From the NCBI RefSeq assembly GCF_900128975.1, contig NZ_FQVC01000008.1:138972-202971 (forward strand): 64,000 nucleotides of DNA, given 5' to 3'. The notes under the pieces are model-generated. The model worked only from the letters and a program-made list of their open reading frames with translations. It was not told the origin of the DNA and did no database searches. This DNA comes from Devosia limi DSM 17137 (GTDB lineage Bacteria > Pseudomonadota > Alphaproteobacteria > Rhizobiales > Devosiaceae). The position numbers and the translations under genes were made by a program. Positions 16,324-28,183 of the stretch are shown here, piece by piece (positions within the stretch are counted from its first letter, which is position 1; every line of letters starts with the position of its first letter).

Positions 16324-17163
16324 GCCCAGGAAGACCACCAGCATGCCGATAATGTGCACGGGCAGGATGGTCTCGCCCAGCAGCGTCACCCCCAGGATAA
16401 TCGCCACCACCGGCGAGACGAATGTGTTGGAAGCAAAATTGGTGGCGCCGACCCGTGGCAGCATGCGGTACATGATCTGGAAGGTCAGGGCGGTTGAAAC
16501 TACGGCGAGTGCGAGCCATGCGGCCCAGGTCTCCACCCGCGTGACATGGGGCACGCCCTCGACGACGAAGGCCATGGGCAGCGAAGCGACGGCGGCGCCG
16601 GTCAGTGCAATAGTGGCGATTGTGGTGGGATCGATTGCCCGGAAGTTGCGCGCCACATTGAGCGTGATGGCATAGAGGATCGTCGCCAGGAGGCAGACGC
16701 CGATGGCCCAGAGCTGACCATTGCCATTGCCGGCTGACAGGGCAGGCGACGCCAGCAGCGCCGCACCTACAAAGCCAGCCAATACGCCCAAGCCCTTGTT
16801 AAAGCGGGCTTTCTCGCCACCCGGCCAGAAGTGCGACACGATCACCGTCATGATCGGCGTCAGCGCGTTGATGATGGCGGTCAGCCCACTCGGAATATGT
16901 GCCTGGCCGAGTGGGAACAGCGTGAAGGGGATGGCATAGCTGAAAATGCCAAGCAGGCCGAGCTTGATGTAAAGCATGGGGTCACGCGGCAGCGTCTTCT
17001 TCATGCCGAAAAAGAAGATCCAGCTGACCACTGCAGCCATGCTGACGCGACCGGCTGCGACCCAGATCGGCCCCAGCTCGCGGATCAGCACTGCATTGAA
17101 CAGGAAAGAGCAGCCCCAGATGCTGCCGACAAACAAGATCAGCAGCCAGTCCCGTAACGCCAT
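16270..17163 (-). CDS. EamA/DMT-family transporter
   Basis: A 297-residue membrane protein with ten hydrophobic segments in two EamA repeats (first around LLILFVGSIWGCSFLFNAVL, second around YAITLNVARNFRAIDP and the SPVVAIILGVTLLGE motif). This family exports small metabolites such as amino acids or drugs. GGAGTGG lies before the ATG at 17163, which fits better than the longer frame to 17349. Its 3' end overlaps the VOC gene tail on the opposite strand. Substrate unknown. Confidence 0.85.
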   Translation of the reverse strand: MALRDWLLILFVGSIWGCSFLFNAVLIRELGPIWVAAGRVSMAAVVSWIFFFGMKKTLPRDPMLYIKLGLLGIFSYAIPFTLFPLGQAHIPSGLTAIINALTPIMTVIVSHFWPGGEKARFNKGLGVLAGFVGAALLASPALSAGNGNGQLWAIGVCLLATILYAITLNVARNFRAIDPTTIATIALTGAAVASLPMAFVVEGVPHVTRVETWAAWLALAVVSTALTFQIMYRMLPRVGATNFASNTFVSPVVAIILGVTLLGETILPVHIIGMLVVFLGLLLIDGRILRIGRPAAA

Positions 17164-17406
17164 TTGATTCCACTCCATGGAAGCGGCGACGCTATGCCTG
17201 TGCGGAACAAAGGTCGAACCGATTCTGACGATCCCATCCATCAATTCTGGTGATGAGCGGAAAGGCGCACCTCGGCCAGTTCCGCAGCCGTAACGGGACG
17301 CTCCCACTTTACGGGTGGACGCCGCCCATGGCCGCACTTCTCCGGGCAATATCGGTGCGGAGAAATAGAAGAAATCTAAAGTCCGGCGGAGATGACCGCC
17401 ACGCGC

Positions 17407-17997
17407 CTAGCTGTTGAACGCAACTTCACCGGCAGCCAGCATGCGCAGCGCCTCGGGATAGATCCGGTGCTCCTCGACCAGCACCCGGGCCGAGAGTGTG
17501 TCCACATCATCGCCCGGCAGGACCGGCACCTCGGCCGCCAGGATCGGCGCTCCTTCGTCCAGTCCCGGGGTAACGAAATGCACTGTGCAACCATGCCTGC
17601 TCGCCCCATCGGCGAGCGCGCGTGCGTGTGTGTCCAGTCCCTTGTAGAGCGGCAACAGGGATGGGTGGATGTTGATCATCCGCCCCGCCCAGTGCAGCGT
17701 GAATTCAGGGGTCAGGATGCGCATGAAGCCGGCAAGGCAGACAATGTCCACCTCCCAGCTTTCCAGCACCCGGGTCATCACGTCCTCGAATGCCTCGCGG
17801 GTCGGGAACTTGCTCTGCGCCAGCGATGCCGTGGCAATGCCCTGCGCGGCAGCGATCTCCAGCCCCTTGGCGGCGGCGCGATTGGACAGCACCCCGACCA
17901 CCTCGGCCGGATAATCCGGTGCCTTGGTGGCTTCGATCAGGGCGGACATGTTTGAGCCGCGACCAGAGATCAGGATGCCGACCTTCTTGCGGCTCAC
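17407..17997 (-). CDS. purN: Phosphoribosylglycinamide formyltransferase
   Basis: A 196-residue PurN that transfers a formyl group from 10-formyltetrahydrofolate to GAR in purine synthesis. Catalytic Asn109 and His111 are in [17 protein letters not shown] and Asp147 is in GLDEGAP; the N-terminal ISGRGSNM binds the phosphate. The start is a GTG at 17997 overlapping the purM stop (GTGA), so the pair is translationally coupled. The longer frame to 18147 runs inside purM and is not used. Confidence 0.95.
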   Translation of the reverse strand: MSRKKVGILISGRGSNMSALIEATKAPDYPAEVVGVLSNRAAAKGLEIAAAQGIATASLAQSKFPTREAFEDVMTRVLESWEVDIVCLAGFMRILTPEFTLHWAGRMINIHPSLLPLYKGLDTHARALADGASRHGCTVHFVTPGLDEGAPILAAEVPVLPGDDVDTLSARVLVEEHRIYPEALRMLAAGEVAFNS

Positions 17998-19070
17998 AGC
18001 GACAGCGAACCCTGGAAGGTCACCGGCTCGCCAGTGCGTTCGGTCAGCTTGCCGACGATAGCAGCAGTTTCGCCATCTGCCGTCAGCTGGGCAACGAGCT
18101 GCTCTGCATCCTCGGGGGTAACAGCGACCAGCATGCCGACGCCGCAATTGAAGGTGCGCAACATTTCGGGCTCGGATATGCCACCAACATGCGCCAGCCA
18201 GCCGAACACCTTGGGAACGGTGATGGCGCCGAGATCGACATGGGCCGCCAGATGCTCGGGCAGCACCCGTGGAATATTGTCGATGAAACCGCCACCGGTA
18301 ATATGGGCCAGCGCCTTGATGCCGAGGCCCGCCTTGAGCGCGGCCAGCAACGGCTTCACATAGATGCGGGTCGGGGTCAGCAGCGCCTGTGACAGCGACA
18401 TGCCCGGCGCGAAGGGCGCGTCCATGAACCAGTCGATGCCGGAGAGATCGACAATCTTGCGGACCAGCGAATAGCCATTGGAATGCACGCCCGACGAGGC
18501 AATCGCAACCAGCACATCACCCGCGGCGATATCGCGGCGCGGCAGCAGCGTGCCACGCTCTGCGGCACCGACCGCAAAGCCGGCCAGGTCATAGTCATTG
18601 CCGTGATACATGCCCGGCATTTCGGCGGTTTCGCCGCCAATCAGCGCGCAGCCCGCAATACGGCAGCCCTCGGCAATGCCTTCGACAATCGCTGTGCCCT
18701 GGGCAACGTCCAGCTTGCCGGTGGCAAAGTAGTCGAGGAAGAACAGCGGCTCGGCGCCCTGCACGATGATGTCGTTGACGCACATGGCGACAAGGTCCTG
18801 GCCGATCGTGCTGTGATTGCCGGTATCGATGGCGATCTTGAGCTTGGTGCCGACGCCGTCATTGGCCGCCACGAGGACCGGGTCGGTGAACCCGGCCGCC
18901 TTGAGGTCGAACAACCCGCCAAATCCGCCAATCTCGCCATCCGCACCGGGACGGCGCGTCGACCGAACAGCCGGCTTGATGGCTTCCACAAGGGCATTGC
19001 CAGCATCGATGTCGACGCCCGCCTGCTTGTATGAGAGCCCGTTTGGTGGCAGGTTTTGCTGGTCGGACAT
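17994..19070 (-). CDS. purM: Phosphoribosylformylglycinamidine cyclo-ligase
   Basis: A 358-residue PurM (AIR synthetase) that closes the imidazole ring in purine synthesis using ATP. Recognisable segments are [61 protein letters not shown] and [18 protein letters not shown] lies before the ATG at 19070. It overlaps purN by 4 bases and is divergent from the PerM-type gene, as in other Rhizobiales. Confidence 0.97.
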   Translation of the reverse strand: MSDQQNLPPNGLSYKQAGVDIDAGNALVEAIKPAVRSTRRPGADGEIGGFGGLFDLKAAGFTDPVLVAANDGVGTKLKIAIDTGNHSTIGQDLVAMCVNDIIVQGAEPLFFLDYFATGKLDVAQGTAIVEGIAEGCRIAGCALIGGETAEMPGMYHGNDYDLAGFAVGAAERGTLLPRRDIAAGDVLVAIASSGVHSNGYSLVRKIVDLSGIDWFMDAPFAPGMSLSQALLTPTRIYVKPLLAALKAGLGIKALAHITGGGFIDNIPRVLPEHLAAHVDLGAITVPKVFGWLAHVGGISEPEMLRTFNCGVGMLVAVTPEDAEQLVAQLTADGETAAIVGKLTERTGEPVTFQGSLSL

Positions 19071-19204
19071 GAGCCTCTTGCCAAATTTGGGGAAACCGTG
19101 TGCAACCGCACCACGGGAGTCCAAGTCGGTTGAACTTTCCGGAGCCGGCCGCTACACGGCCTGATAGCTTCTCCACCACACTGACGCAAGGGTCGGCTGG
19201 CGCA

Positions 19205-20296
19205 ATGTCACTGCGAAATCAAGTCCTGATCTGGATCGCGTTCTTTGTGGTCCTCATCCTCATTCTCTGGCTCTTCCGCGGCATCCTCTTGCCCTTCGTC
19301 GTGGGCGCCGCACTGGCCTATCTGCTCAACCCGCTGGTCAACCACCTGCAGAAGTTGCACCTCGGCCGCGGCTGGGCCACGGCCCTGGTGCTGTTCTGTT
19401 TCGTTGCCATCATTCTCGGGCTGTTCTTCATGCTGGTGCCGTTGGTGGTCCAGCAGGTCGGCGGGCTGATCCAGCGCCTGCCGGGCTATACGGCCGATCT
19501 GCAGAGCCTGGCGCGCCGCTGGGCTCCCGAACTCAATGAATGGCTGGGCCCGGAACGGGCCGCGCAGCTCGAGGCGACGATCACCGATATGCTGGGCCGC
19601 CTGGTTGGCATTGTCGGGGTGATCACCGGCGAGGTCGTGGCCAGCAGCATGACGCTGATCAGCGCCATCGGGTTCATCATCTTCACCCCAGTGGTGACCT
19701 TTTACCTGCTGCTCGACTGGGAAGGCATGGAGCGGGGCCTGCAGGGGCTACTGCCGCGCCAGTACAAGGACGAGATCAACGGCATTCTGCGCGATATCGA
19801 TAGCTCCATGGCTGGCGTTATTCGCGGGCAGGGCGGCGTGGTGCTGATCCTGGCGGCCTTCTACGCGACGTCGCTGACGCTGGCCGGGTTGAATTTCGGC
19901 CTCGCCATCGGCTTGATCGGCGGCTTGTTCAGCTTCGTGCCGTTTGTGGGCTTTGCGCTCGGGTTCGTGCTGTCCATGGGCATTGCCATCGTCCAGTTCT
20001 GGCCGAATTGGTGGATGGTCGTGTTGATCTTCTCGATCTACATGGTCGGCCAGTTCATCGAAGGCAATATTCTGTACCCCAAGCTTGTCGGCTCCTCGAT
20101 CAACATCAACCCGGTCTGGCTGATGTTCGCCTTGCTGGCGTTCGGCGCTCTGTTCGGCTTTGTGGGCCTGCTGCTGGCTGTGCCGCTGGCGGCAATTGGC
20201 GGGGTGCTGGTGCGCTTTGCAGTAGCCAAGTACAAGGCGAGCTCGCTCTATCGCGGGCCAGATGGTGACGCCGGTGGCGATGCCAGCGCGGTCTGA
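19205..20296 (+). CDS. AI-2E/PerM-family membrane transporter
   Basis: A 363-residue membrane protein of the AI-2E transporter family with about eight hydrophobic segments. Typical features are GAALAYLLNPLVNHL in the first third, the central soluble part (EMERGLQGLLPRQYKDEING) and the conserved GQFIEGNILYPKLVGSSINI. Family members include PerM, the AI-2 exporter TqsA and sodium/proton antiporters, so transport substrate is uncertain. The ATG at 19205 was chosen because the first membrane segment follows directly. Its 3' end overlaps the hdaA start region. Confidence 0.85.
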   Translation: MSLRNQVLIWIAFFVVLILILWLFRGILLPFVVGAALAYLLNPLVNHLQKLHLGRGWATALVLFCFVAIILGLFFMLVPLVVQQVGGLIQRLPGYTADLQSLARRWAPELNEWLGPERAAQLEATITDMLGRLVGIVGVITGEVVASSMTLISAIGFIIFTPVVTFYLLLDWEGMERGLQGLLPRQYKDEINGILRDIDSSMAGVIRGQGGVVLILAAFYATSLTLAGLNFGLAIGLIGGLFSFVPFVGFALGFVLSMGIAIVQFWPNWWMVVLIFSIYMVGQFIEGNILYPKLVGSSININPVWLMFALLAFGALFGFVGLLLAVPLAAIGGVLVRFAVAKYKASSLYRGPDGDAGGDASAV

Positions 20297-21041
20297 TACC
20301 GATCCGGAGATCGATCCGGCGGGCGATGCGCCCGGTCAGCTGGCGTTCGAGCTCGGTCACACGCCCGCGCATGGCGAAGCTGACTTCATGGTCGGGGAAG
20401 GGAATGCTCTTGCGCATGGCCGGATCATGGCTTTCCCCAACTGGCCCGATCCGCTGACCCTTGTCAGTGGTCCCGCCAAGGCCGGCAAGTCGCATTTGGC
20501 GCGGATTTTCGCCGATCGCAGCGGCGCGGTGTTTGCCGGACCCGACGATCTGGAGCGCCTGGCGCGCGACGGCGGGCGCCAGCCGGTGGTCATCGAGGAT
20601 GTCGATCGCGGCGGCTATGACGAGGCGGGGCTGTTCCATTTGCTCAACCAGTCGATGCGCGATCACCGGCCGGTGCTCATGACCGCGCGCGAGGATGTTG
20701 CGAACTGGCCGTTCTCGACCGATGATGTGCGCTCGCGGGCGCGGCGGGCGACCGCGTTCGGCGTGGCGATGACGGATGACATTCAATTGTCACAGATGTT
20801 CGTGAAACTGTTCGGGGATCGCCAGGTTGCGGTCGATCCCAGGATCATCGGCTATCTGGTGGCGCGCATGGAGCGGTCGACCGAGGAAGCGGTGATCCTT
20901 GTCGACCTCATGGACCGGCTGGCCCTGGCGAAGGGGACCGCCATCACCCGCAGCATCGCCGCCGATGCGCTCCACCGCCGCAGCTTGGCGAGCGGGGACG
21001 CGCAGCACGAACAGGACTGGGACACCCAAGACGATGAATGA
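20262..21041 (+). CDS. hdaA: DnaA-related replication regulator HdaA
   Basis: A 259-residue AAA+ protein related to the DnaA ATPase domain. The P-loop is [12 protein letters not shown] (about residues 70-81), with a degenerate Walker B VVIEDVDR and sensor region [20 protein letters not shown]. The N-terminal GQLAFEL fits the beta-clamp binding motif used by Hda to stimulate ATP hydrolysis on DnaA and prevent re-initiation. The start may be the ATG at 20262 (35-base overlap with the perM-type gene) or 20280. It overlaps ppk by 8 bases. The position between perM and ppk is conserved in Rhizobiales. Confidence 0.88.
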   Translation: MVTPVAMPARSDTDPEIDPAGDAPGQLAFELGHTPAHGEADFMVGEGNALAHGRIMAFPNWPDPLTLVSGPAKAGKSHLARIFADRSGAVFAGPDDLERLARDGGRQPVVIEDVDRGGYDEAGLFHLLNQSMRDHRPVLMTAREDVANWPFSTDDVRSRARRATAFGVAMTDDIQLSQMFVKLFGDRQVAVDPRIIGYLVARMERSTEEAVILVDLMDRLALAKGTAITRSIAADALHRRSLASGDAQHEQDWDTQDDE

Positions 21042-23205
21042 GATGAGCGAAATTCCCGAGGCGGATGCCGGCGTTCCCGACATCGAGGCGCTGCGTCGCA
21101 GCCCGGCCCGGTTCGTCAATCGTGAAGTCAGCTGGCTGCAGTTCAACATGCGGGTGTTGGAAGAAGCCGGCAACGAGGCCCATCCATTGCTGGAACGCCT
21201 GCGTTTCGTCTCGATCTCGGCGAACAATCTCGATGAGTTCTTCATGGTGCGTGTCGCCGGCCTCAAGGGGCAGGTGCGTGCCGGGCTGTCCAAGCAGAGC
21301 GCCGATGGTCTGACCCCGGCCGAGCAGCTCGAAGAGATTGCAACGCTGGCCCAGCACCTGCAGCTCGAGCAGCAGGACCAGTGGCAGACGATGCGCGAGG
21401 AACTGTTTGCGCAAAACGTCGTCATCCACGAGAGCAATGACCTCTCGACCGAGCAGATCAACTATCTGCAGAAGCTGTTCCGTGAGGAAATCTTCCCCGT
21501 ACTGACGCCGATCGCGGTCGATCCGGCCCACCCATTCCCGTTCATCCCCAATCTGGGTTTGGCGCTCGCCTTCGAGCTGAAGCGCCCGAACAATGACAGT
21601 CCGCTGACCGCCCTGGTGCGTATCCCCGGCAATCTCGATCGCTTCATCACGCTGCCTTCGGGTCTCGTGTCGGAAGGGCGGACCGAGGTCGTTACCATCG
21701 ACACCCTGGTCAAGCTGTTCTTCCACAAGATGTTCCCCGGCCATGAAGTGGTCGGTTCGGGTGCCTTCCGGGTCATCCGCGACAGTGAAATCGAAATCGA
21801 CGACGAAGCTGCCGATCTTGTGGTGGAGTTCGAGTCGGCCCTGCGCCAGCGCCGGCGCGGCCAGGTGATCCGGCTCGAGATCGAACGCACCATGCCGCGC
21901 GCTCTCAAGCGCCAGATCAGCGAGCAACTCGGCGTCAAGGAAGGCGACATCTTCGAGGTACAAGGCTTCCTCGGTCTCGCCGATGCCAGCAAGATCTGCA
22001 ATCTGGACCGCCCGGACCTCAAGTTCACGCCGTATCACGCGCGTTTCCCGGAGCGGATTCGTGACTATAATGGCGATAGCTTCGCCGCGATCCGGGCCAA
22101 GGACATCCTCGTCCACCATCCGTTCGAGAGCTTTGACGTAGTCGCCCAGTTCCTGATGCAGGCAGCCCGCGATCCCGACGTTGTTGCCATCAAGCAGACG
22201 CTCTATCGCACCTCGGCCGATAGCCCGATCATCAAGGCGCTGGTGCTGGCAGCCGAAGCCGGCAAGTCGGTGACCTGCCTGGTCGAGCTCAAGGCGCGCT
22301 TCGACGAAGAAGCCAATATCCGCTGGGCGCGCGATCTGGAACGGGCAGGGGCGCAGGTGGTGTTCGGGTTCATCGAGCTCAAGACTCACGCCAAGCTCAG
22401 CCAGGTGGTGCGCCGGGAAAAGGGCAAGCTGGTCAGCTATTGCCATATCGGCACCGGCAATTATCACCCGATCACCGCCAAGATCTATACCGACCTCAGC
22501 TACTTCACCATCGATCCGGCGATTACGCGCGACGTGGCGCGCGTGTTCAATTTCATCACCGGCTATGCCCGCCCGACCGAGCTCGAGACCATTGCCGTCT
22601 CGCCGGTCAACCTGCGCGAAACGCTGATGGAGAGCATTCGTCGCGAAATCGACTTCGCCAGGGAAGGCCAGCCGGCCAGCATCCTGCTGAAGATGAATTC
22701 GCTCGTCGATCCCGAAATCATCGATGGGCTCTATGACGCCAGCCAGGCCGGCGTAAAGGTCGATCTGCTCGTGCGCGGCATCTGCTGCCTGCGGCCCGGC
22801 ATTCCCGGGTTTTCGGACAATATCCGGGTCAAATCCATCGTCGGCCGCTTCCTCGAGCACAGCCGCATCTATTGCTTCGGCAATGGCGAGGCCATGCCCA
22901 ATCCGCGTGCCACGGTCTATATTTCCTCGGCCGACCTGATGGGGCGTAACCTCGATGGCCGCGTCGAGGTGATGGTGCCGATCCTCAACAAGACCGTGCA
23001 TAAGCAAATCCTCGACCGGATTCTGGTTGCCTATCTCCGCGACAATCAGCAGAGCTGGGAAGTGCTGCCCGATGGCAGTTCACACCGTGTGCGCACCGCC
23101 GAGGGTGAGGAAGCCTTCAACGCGCACGACTACTTCATGACCAATCCGTCACTGTCCGGCCGCGGCAGCGCCGGGATAGACGATGGCGATGAGGGCTTCG
23201 ATTGA
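21034..23205 (+). CDS. ppk: Polyphosphate kinase 1
   Basis: A 723-residue PPK1 that reversibly polymerises ATP gamma-phosphate into polyphosphate. The N domain begins [20 protein letters not shown]. The two catalytic histidines are His452 (KTHAKL) and His471 (CHIGTGNYH), 19 residues apart as in E. coli. The start codon lies within the hdaA 3' end and the stop overlaps the TTG start of ppx by 4 bases. Making and degrading enzymes are thus co-expressed. Confidence 0.97.
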   Translation: MNEMSEIPEADAGVPDIEALRRSPARFVNREVSWLQFNMRVLEEAGNEAHPLLERLRFVSISANNLDEFFMVRVAGLKGQVRAGLSKQSADGLTPAEQLEEIATLAQHLQLEQQDQWQTMREELFAQNVVIHESNDLSTEQINYLQKLFREEIFPVLTPIAVDPAHPFPFIPNLGLALAFELKRPNNDSPLTALVRIPGNLDRFITLPSGLVSEGRTEVVTIDTLVKLFFHKMFPGHEVVGSGAFRVIRDSEIEIDDEAADLVVEFESALRQRRRGQVIRLEIERTMPRALKRQISEQLGVKEGDIFEVQGFLGLADASKICNLDRPDLKFTPYHARFPERIRDYNGDSFAAIRAKDILVHHPFESFDVVAQFLMQAARDPDVVAIKQTLYRTSADSPIIKALVLAAEAGKSVTCLVELKARFDEEANIRWARDLERAGAQVVFGFIELKTHAKLSQVVRREKGKLVSYCHIGTGNYHPITAKIYTDLSYFTIDPAITRDVARVFNFITGYARPTELETIAVSPVNLRETLMESIRREIDFAREGQPASILLKMNSLVDPEIIDGLYDASQAGVKVDLLVRGICCLRPGIPGFSDNIRVKSIVGRFLEHSRIYCFGNGEAMPNPRATVYISSADLMGRNLDGRVEVMVPILNKTVHKQILDRILVAYLRDNQQSWEVLPDGSSHRVRTAEGEEAFNAHDYFMTNPSLSGRGSAGIDDGDEGFD

Positions 23206-24737
23206 ACAAGTTCTGGGGCGTAGATGCCGATCCGACGGCCCAAGGGCGCATCAAGGGCGCCAAGCCGGTCGCGGTTCTCGATATTGGCTCCAACTCGGTT
23301 CGTCTGGTCGTCTATGAGCGTCACGCGCGCTCGCTGACCCCGCTCTACAACGAAAAGTCTGCCTGCGCCCTCGGGCGCGGGATCGCGGCGAGCGGCCGGC
23401 TGGCCGACAGCAACGTCAAGCGCGCGCTGACGGCGATCCAGCGCTTTGCGCTGGTGGCCCGCCTGATGCGCGTCGGCAAGGTGCATATCCTGGCCACCTC
23501 GGCTGTCCGTGACGCCGCCAACCGCGACGAATTCGTCAGCGCGGTCGAGGCCATCATGGATGCCAAGGTCAATGTGCTGAGCGGCGAGCAGGAAGCCCAT
23601 TTCGCCGCCCTCGGCGTCGTCGCCGGCATTCCCGGATTTGTCGGCCTGGTCGGCGATCTCGGCGGCGGCAGCCTCGAACTCTCCACCATCAATAACGGCA
23701 CCGATGTCGACGGGGAAACCTTTGAACTCGGCGTCATCCGCTTGCAGGACGACAGCGACGGCTCGCCCAGCAAGGCTGCCGAAATCGTGCGCGAGCGGCT
23801 CAAGAGTTCGATCCTGGCGCGCCGCGACGGCGGCGGGGACTTTGCCGCGATTGGCGGCACCTGGCGGTCCATGGCCAAGATGCACCAGATTTTGCGCGGT
23901 TATCCGCTGCACATGGTGCAGCATTACGTCGTTCCGGCCGCAGACATGATCGCCCTCTGCGACGAGATCGTTGCCGCCGGCTCGCTCAAGCATTATCCCG
24001 GCTCCGACAATGTCAGCTCATCGCGCCGCGATCTGGTGCCATTCGGCGCCGCCGTGCTGGGCGAAGTGCTCAAGGCCGGACGTTTCGACAACCTGGTCTT
24101 CTCTGCGCTCGGGGTACGCGAAGGCTATCTCTTCGGCCTTCTTGACGCGCGAGAGCAGCAGATTGATCCGCTGATCCAGGGCGCTGAGGAATTGTCCGTG
24201 CTGCGCTCGCGCTCTCCGGCCCATGCCAGCGACCTCGTCGCGTTTACCGGACAATACCTCGCCGCGGCCGGCGTCACCGAGACTGATGAGGGCATGCGCC
24301 TGCGCACGGTTGCCTGCCTGCTCGCCGATATCGGCTGGCGCGCCCATCCCGATTATCGCGGCCAGCAAAGCATCGAGGCCGTGGCCTATGGGTCGCTGAC
24401 CGGGGTCGATCATCCGAGCCGGGCCTTTCTGTCGCATGTGATTTCGGTGCGGTATGGCGGGCTCAAGACTAAGCAGTCCCAGCAAAAACTGCTCGCACTG
24501 GCGGACCCCGCCGCGACCGCGCAGGCCCGTCTGATCGGCGCACTGTTCCGCGTCGCCTATCCCATGTCCGCCGCCATGCCGGGAATCCTTCCCCGCATCC
24601 GCTTCGCCGTGGAGGGCAATGAGCTGGTGCTGGGTCTGCCTACCGATCTGGCCTTCCTTGACGGCGAACATCTGCGCGGCCGCCTCGACCAGTTCGCCAA
24701 CGTCGCCGGCTACAAGCGCGCTTCGATCCGAGTATAG
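23202..24737 (+). CDS. ppx: Exopolyphosphatase (Ppx/GppA family)
   Basis: A 511-residue ASKHA-fold phosphatase. The N-terminal phosphate loop [39 protein letters not shown] and [10 protein letters not shown] are standard Ppx/GppA motifs. It hydrolyses polyphosphate ends, and GppA members also hydrolyse pppGpp. The start is a TTG at 23202 overlapping the ppk stop. It is convergent with rnd. Confidence 0.93.
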   Translation: MNKFWGVDADPTAQGRIKGAKPVAVLDIGSNSVRLVVYERHARSLTPLYNEKSACALGRGIAASGRLADSNVKRALTAIQRFALVARLMRVGKVHILATSAVRDAANRDEFVSAVEAIMDAKVNVLSGEQEAHFAALGVVAGIPGFVGLVGDLGGGSLELSTINNGTDVDGETFELGVIRLQDDSDGSPSKAAEIVRERLKSSILARRDGGGDFAAIGGTWRSMAKMHQILRGYPLHMVQHYVVPAADMIALCDEIVAAGSLKHYPGSDNVSSSRRDLVPFGAAVLGEVLKAGRFDNLVFSALGVREGYLFGLLDAREQQIDPLIQGAEELSVLRSRSPAHASDLVAFTGQYLAAAGVTETDEGMRLRTVACLLADIGWRAHPDYRGQQSIEAVAYGSLTGVDHPSRAFLSHVISVRYGGLKTKQSQQKLLALADPAATAQARLIGALFRVAYPMSAAMPGILPRIRFAVEGNELVLGLPTDLAFLDGEHLRGRLDQFANVAGYKRASIRV

Positions 24738-24822
24738 TTGCGTCGGTCAGCGTTCCGTTACGGATCCTGATGCTGCGGGACGGTACTGACCACGCCATCC
24801 TTGTGGCGGCTCCACCCCCATC

Positions 24823-24853
24823 GTCATCACCCGGCGTTTCCGGATGATCCATC
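24823..24853. repeat. Degenerate REP-like hairpin between ppx and rnd
   Basis: GTCATCACCCGGCG-TTT-CCGGATGATCC is a degraded copy of the GTCATTCCCG...CGGGAATCC palindrome seen at 32.3-32.6, 40.3 and 43.0 kb. It lies in the 191-base space between convergent ppx and rnd, where it could also act as a transcription end. Confidence 0.5.
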
Positions 24854-24928
24854 TTGTCAGATCACGAGATCATTTCCCGAACCACGGGGGCAGTGTGTGT
24901 GGCAAGCCGTGCGCACCACGCGTCCGCG

Positions 24929-26098
24929 TCACTCGACAGCAACCGCATCCTTCACCGCGAATTCGATCACCCCCTTGCGGGTCGCGACCAGACCAACGCG
25001 GCCGTGCTTGATGTCCAGCGCCTTTTCGCCGAACAGCTTGCGGCGCCAGCCCTTTAGGGCAGGGACGTCCGCCGCGTCGTCCAGCACCAGCGAGTCGATA
25101 TCGTCCGAAGTGGCAATGATGCGCGCGGCGACGCCATGCTGCTCGGCGACCGACTTGAGCAGCACCCGGATCAGATCGCCAACCGCGCCCTTGGGGGATG
25201 GGCCGCGATAACGCTCCGGCATGACCGGCAGCTCTGCCTTGGAGAGCGCCTCGACCTCCTTGAGGATGGTCATGATCTCGGCAGCGGCGCTGCTGCGGCC
25301 AAAGCCACGCGGCACGGCGCGGAGCTTCTCGAAGGCGTCAGGCGTCAACGGACGCTGCATGGCCAACTCGAACAGCACGTCGTCCTTGAGCACACGGCTG
25401 CGCGGCTGATCGCTGTCCTGGGCGCGTTTTTCCCGCCAGGCGGCGAGGCGCTTGAGCGCTGCCAGGTCGCGCGGCCGGTTGATCTTCATCTTCAGCCGTT
25501 CCCAGGCCTGCTCAGGCTGGACGACATAGGTATCGATGCTGCGCAGCACGCCGAGTTCGTCCTCGACCCAGTCCCAGCGCTTGGTGGCGTCGACCTGCTT
25601 GCGCAGTTCCTTATAGATATCGCGGAGATGGGTGACGTCGGCTACCGCATAACGGCGCTGCTTCTCGCTAAGCGGGCGCGCCGACCAGTCGGTAAACCGG
25701 GAGGACTTGTCGAGTTCGACATTGGTGATCGAACGCACCAGATTGTCATAGGAGACGCTGTCGCCGAAACCACAGACGCTGGCGGCGATCTGGGTGTCGA
25801 AGATATTGACCGGCACCTTGCCGGTAAACTTGACGAAGATTTCGATATCCTGCCGCGCGGCGTGGAAAACCTTGGTCACCTGCGGATTGGCCAACAGGTC
25901 GAAGAAGGACGTCAGGTCCAATCCTGGCGCCAGTGGATCAATCAATACCGCTTCGTCTTCGGTCGCCGCCTGGATGAGGCAAAGCTTTGGCCAATAGGTG
26001 GTTTCGCGCAGAAATTCGGTATCGACCGTTACGTAATCAAACTTGGAAGCGCGCTCGCAAAATGCGGCGAGCACGTCTGTGGAAATAACTAGGTCCAT
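24929..26098 (-). CDS. rnd: Ribonuclease D
   Basis: A 389-residue RNase D: the DEDD 3'-5' exonuclease domain starts with [19 protein letters not shown] (first two acidic ligands D and E), continues with [12 protein letters not shown] (third Asp) and ends with the exo III motif [19 protein letters not shown] domains follow (about residues 210-290 onward). It trims tRNA and other RNA 3' ends in the cytoplasm. It is convergent with ppx and divergent from aspS, as usual in this order. Confidence 0.95.
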   Translation of the reverse strand: MDLVISTDVLAAFCERASKFDYVTVDTEFLRETTYWPKLCLIQAATEDEAVLIDPLAPGLDLTSFFDLLANPQVTKVFHAARQDIEIFVKFTGKVPVNIFDTQIAASVCGFGDSVSYDNLVRSITNVELDKSSRFTDWSARPLSEKQRRYAVADVTHLRDIYKELRKQVDATKRWDWVEDELGVLRSIDTYVVQPEQAWERLKMKINRPRDLAALKRLAAWREKRAQDSDQPRSRVLKDDVLFELAMQRPLTPDAFEKLRAVPRGFGRSSAAAEIMTILKEVEALSKAELPVMPERYRGPSPKGAVGDLIRVLLKSVAEQHGVAARIIATSDDIDSLVLDDAADVPALKGWRRKLFGEKALDIKHGRVGLVATRKGVIEFAVKDAVAVE

Positions 26099-26297
26099 AC
26101 CGGCTTCCGTCTCAAAAAGGTCAAGATTGTTCCTAGCAGGTGAGGCACCGTCACTCCAGAAGGGATTTGTTAAGCATTGGGAATTGGTTACTCCTTATGC
26201 CTTCACAAGTCCCGTTCACCGGCTGCGCTGCTTGACAAGCGGGGCTCCCCATGCGCTTTTCCCGCCCAAGATTCCGGCCTTTTTCAACGGTTACGCC

Positions 26298-28091
26298 ATG
26301 ACATCACATCGCTATCGCTCGCACACCTGCGGGGAATTGACTGCTCAAAATGCGGGGCAGACAGTCCGGCTCAGCGGATGGGCCCATCGTATTCGCGACC
26401 ACGGCGGCCTGCTGTTTATCGATCTGCGCGACCATTATGGCCTCACCCAGATCGTTGTGGACCCTGATTCCCCCGCTTTCGCGGCCGTGGAACATGTCCG
26501 TTCGGAATGGGTCATCCGTATTGATGGTGAAGTGAAGCTGCGCGATGCGGCTGCCGTGAACCCAAACCTGCCGACCGGCGCGATTGAAGTGTTCATCCGC
26601 GAAATCGAGATTCTCTCGGCCGCCAGGGAATTGCCGCTCCCGGTGTTCGGCGATCAGGAATATCCCGAGGACGTGCGCCTCAAGTACCGCTTCGTCGATC
26701 TGCGTCGCGAAAAGCTCCATGCCAATATCGTCAAGCGCACCAAAGTGATCGCGGCGATGCGCAATGGCATGACCGAGCAGGGCTTTGCCGAGTACTCGAC
26801 CCCCATCCTGACCGCGTCCTCGCCCGAAGGCGCCCGCGACTTCCTGGTGCCCAGCCGTATCCATCCCGGAAAGTTCTTCGCGCTGCCGCAGGCACCCCAG
26901 CAGTACAAGCAGCTGCTGATGGTGGCTGGCTTTGATCGCTACTTCCAGATTGCGCCATGCTTCCGCGACGAAGACCCGCGCGCCGACCGTCTGCCGGGCG
27001 AGTTCTATCAGCTCGACATGGAAATGAGCTTCGTCACGCAGGAAGACGTCTGGAACACCATGACCCCGGTCATCACCAGCATCTTCGAGCAGTTTGCCGA
27101 CGGCAAGAAGGTCAACAAGGAATGGCCGCGCATTCCCTATGACACCGCCATCCGCAAATACGGCTCCGACAAGCCCGATCTGCGTAACCCCATCGAAATG
27201 CAGGCCGTGACCGAGCACTTTGCCGGTTCGGGCTTCAAGGTGTTTGCCGGCCAGATCGAAGCCGATGCCAAGGTCGAAGTCTGGGCCATCCCGGCCAAGA
27301 ACAAGGCCGGCGCCGAACCGATCGGCCGCGCCTTCTGCGATCGCATGAATGCCTGGGCCCAGGGCGAAGGCCAGCCGGGCCTTGGATACATCTTCTTCAA
27401 GGACGGGCAGGGCTCCGGCCCGATCGCCAAGAACATCGGTGAGGAACGCACTGCCGCCCTCAAGGCGCAACTCGGTCTCGATGATGGCGATGCCGTATTC
27501 TTCGTCTGCGGTCGCCCCGAGAAGTTCTACAAGTTCGCTGGCGAAGCCCGCACCAAGGCTGGCACCGATATTGGTGTCATCGATACCGAACGATTCGCCC
27601 TGTGCTGGATCGTCGACTTCCCCTTCTACGAATGGGACGAAGAGGAAAAGCGCGTCGACTTTGCGCACAATCCCTTCTCCATGCCGCAGGGCGGGATCGA
27701 CGCACTCAACAGCCAGGATCCGCTGACCATCAAGGCGTATCAGTATGACGCTGTCTGCAATGGGTACGAAATCGCCTCCGGCTCGATCCGTAACCAGCTG
27801 CCCGAGACCATGGTTCGCGCCTTCGAGCTGACCGGCAAGTCGCGCGACGAAGTCGAAGAGCAGTTCGGCGGCCTTTACCGCGCCTTCCAGTATGGCGCTC
27901 CCCCGCATGGTGGTGCTGCCTTCGGCGTCGATCGCATCGTCATGCTGATCTGTGGCGTGCAGAACCTGCGCGAGATCACTGCGTTCCCGATGAACCAGCA
28001 GGCAGAAGACCTGTTGATGGGGGCGCCGAGCCCGGCTGCCCCCAAGCAGCTGCGCGAGCTGAGCATCCGGCTGAACGTTCAGGACAAGTAA
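26298..28091 (+). CDS. aspS: Aspartate-tRNA(Asp/Asn) ligase
   Basis: A 597-residue bacterial-type class II AspRS: OB-fold anticodon-binding domain ([20 protein letters not shown]), motif 2 [19 protein letters not shown], the bacterial GAD insertion domain (about residues 290-420) and motif 3 [15 protein letters not shown]. Because gatB is present the enzyme is probably non-discriminating and also charges tRNA(Asn) with Asp, though that cannot be proved here. The ATG at 26298 starts the conserved [15 protein letters not shown]; the longer upstream frame is spacer. A clear terminator follows. Confidence 0.97.
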   Translation: MTSHRYRSHTCGELTAQNAGQTVRLSGWAHRIRDHGGLLFIDLRDHYGLTQIVVDPDSPAFAAVEHVRSEWVIRIDGEVKLRDAAAVNPNLPTGAIEVFIREIEILSAARELPLPVFGDQEYPEDVRLKYRFVDLRREKLHANIVKRTKVIAAMRNGMTEQGFAEYSTPILTASSPEGARDFLVPSRIHPGKFFALPQAPQQYKQLLMVAGFDRYFQIAPCFRDEDPRADRLPGEFYQLDMEMSFVTQEDVWNTMTPVITSIFEQFADGKKVNKEWPRIPYDTAIRKYGSDKPDLRNPIEMQAVTEHFAGSGFKVFAGQIEADAKVEVWAIPAKNKAGAEPIGRAFCDRMNAWAQGEGQPGLGYIFFKDGQGSGPIAKNIGEERTAALKAQLGLDDGDAVFFVCGRPEKFYKFAGEARTKAGTDIGVIDTERFALCWIVDFPFYEWDEEEKRVDFAHNPFSMPQGGIDALNSQDPLTIKAYQYDAVCNGYEIASGSIRNQLPETMVRAFELTGKSRDEVEEQFGGLYRAFQYGAPPHGGAAFGVDRIVMLICGVQNLREITAFPMNQQAEDLLMGAPSPAAPKQLRELSIRLNVQDK

Positions 28092-28122
28092 GCCAAGCAG
28101 GCATCTGCCAGATATTGACTGG

Positions 28123-28158
28123 GGGCGGGCACCGAATGGATGCCCGCCCTTGTTGTTT
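28123..28158 (+). terminator. Terminator after aspS
   Basis: A perfect 9-bp stem GGGCGGGCA / TGCCCGCCC with a 9-base loop, followed by TTGTTGTTT. It starts 32 bases after the aspS stop. Confidence 0.8.
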
Positions 28159-28183
28159 GTGCTGCCCCATTGGTTTCCGGCGG

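Noticed and set aside
20944-23007. 687-codon open frame antisense to ppk
   Set aside because: It is a GC-driven shadow: the opposite strand encodes an unmistakable PPK1 with both catalytic histidines, and the antisense protein shows no domain.
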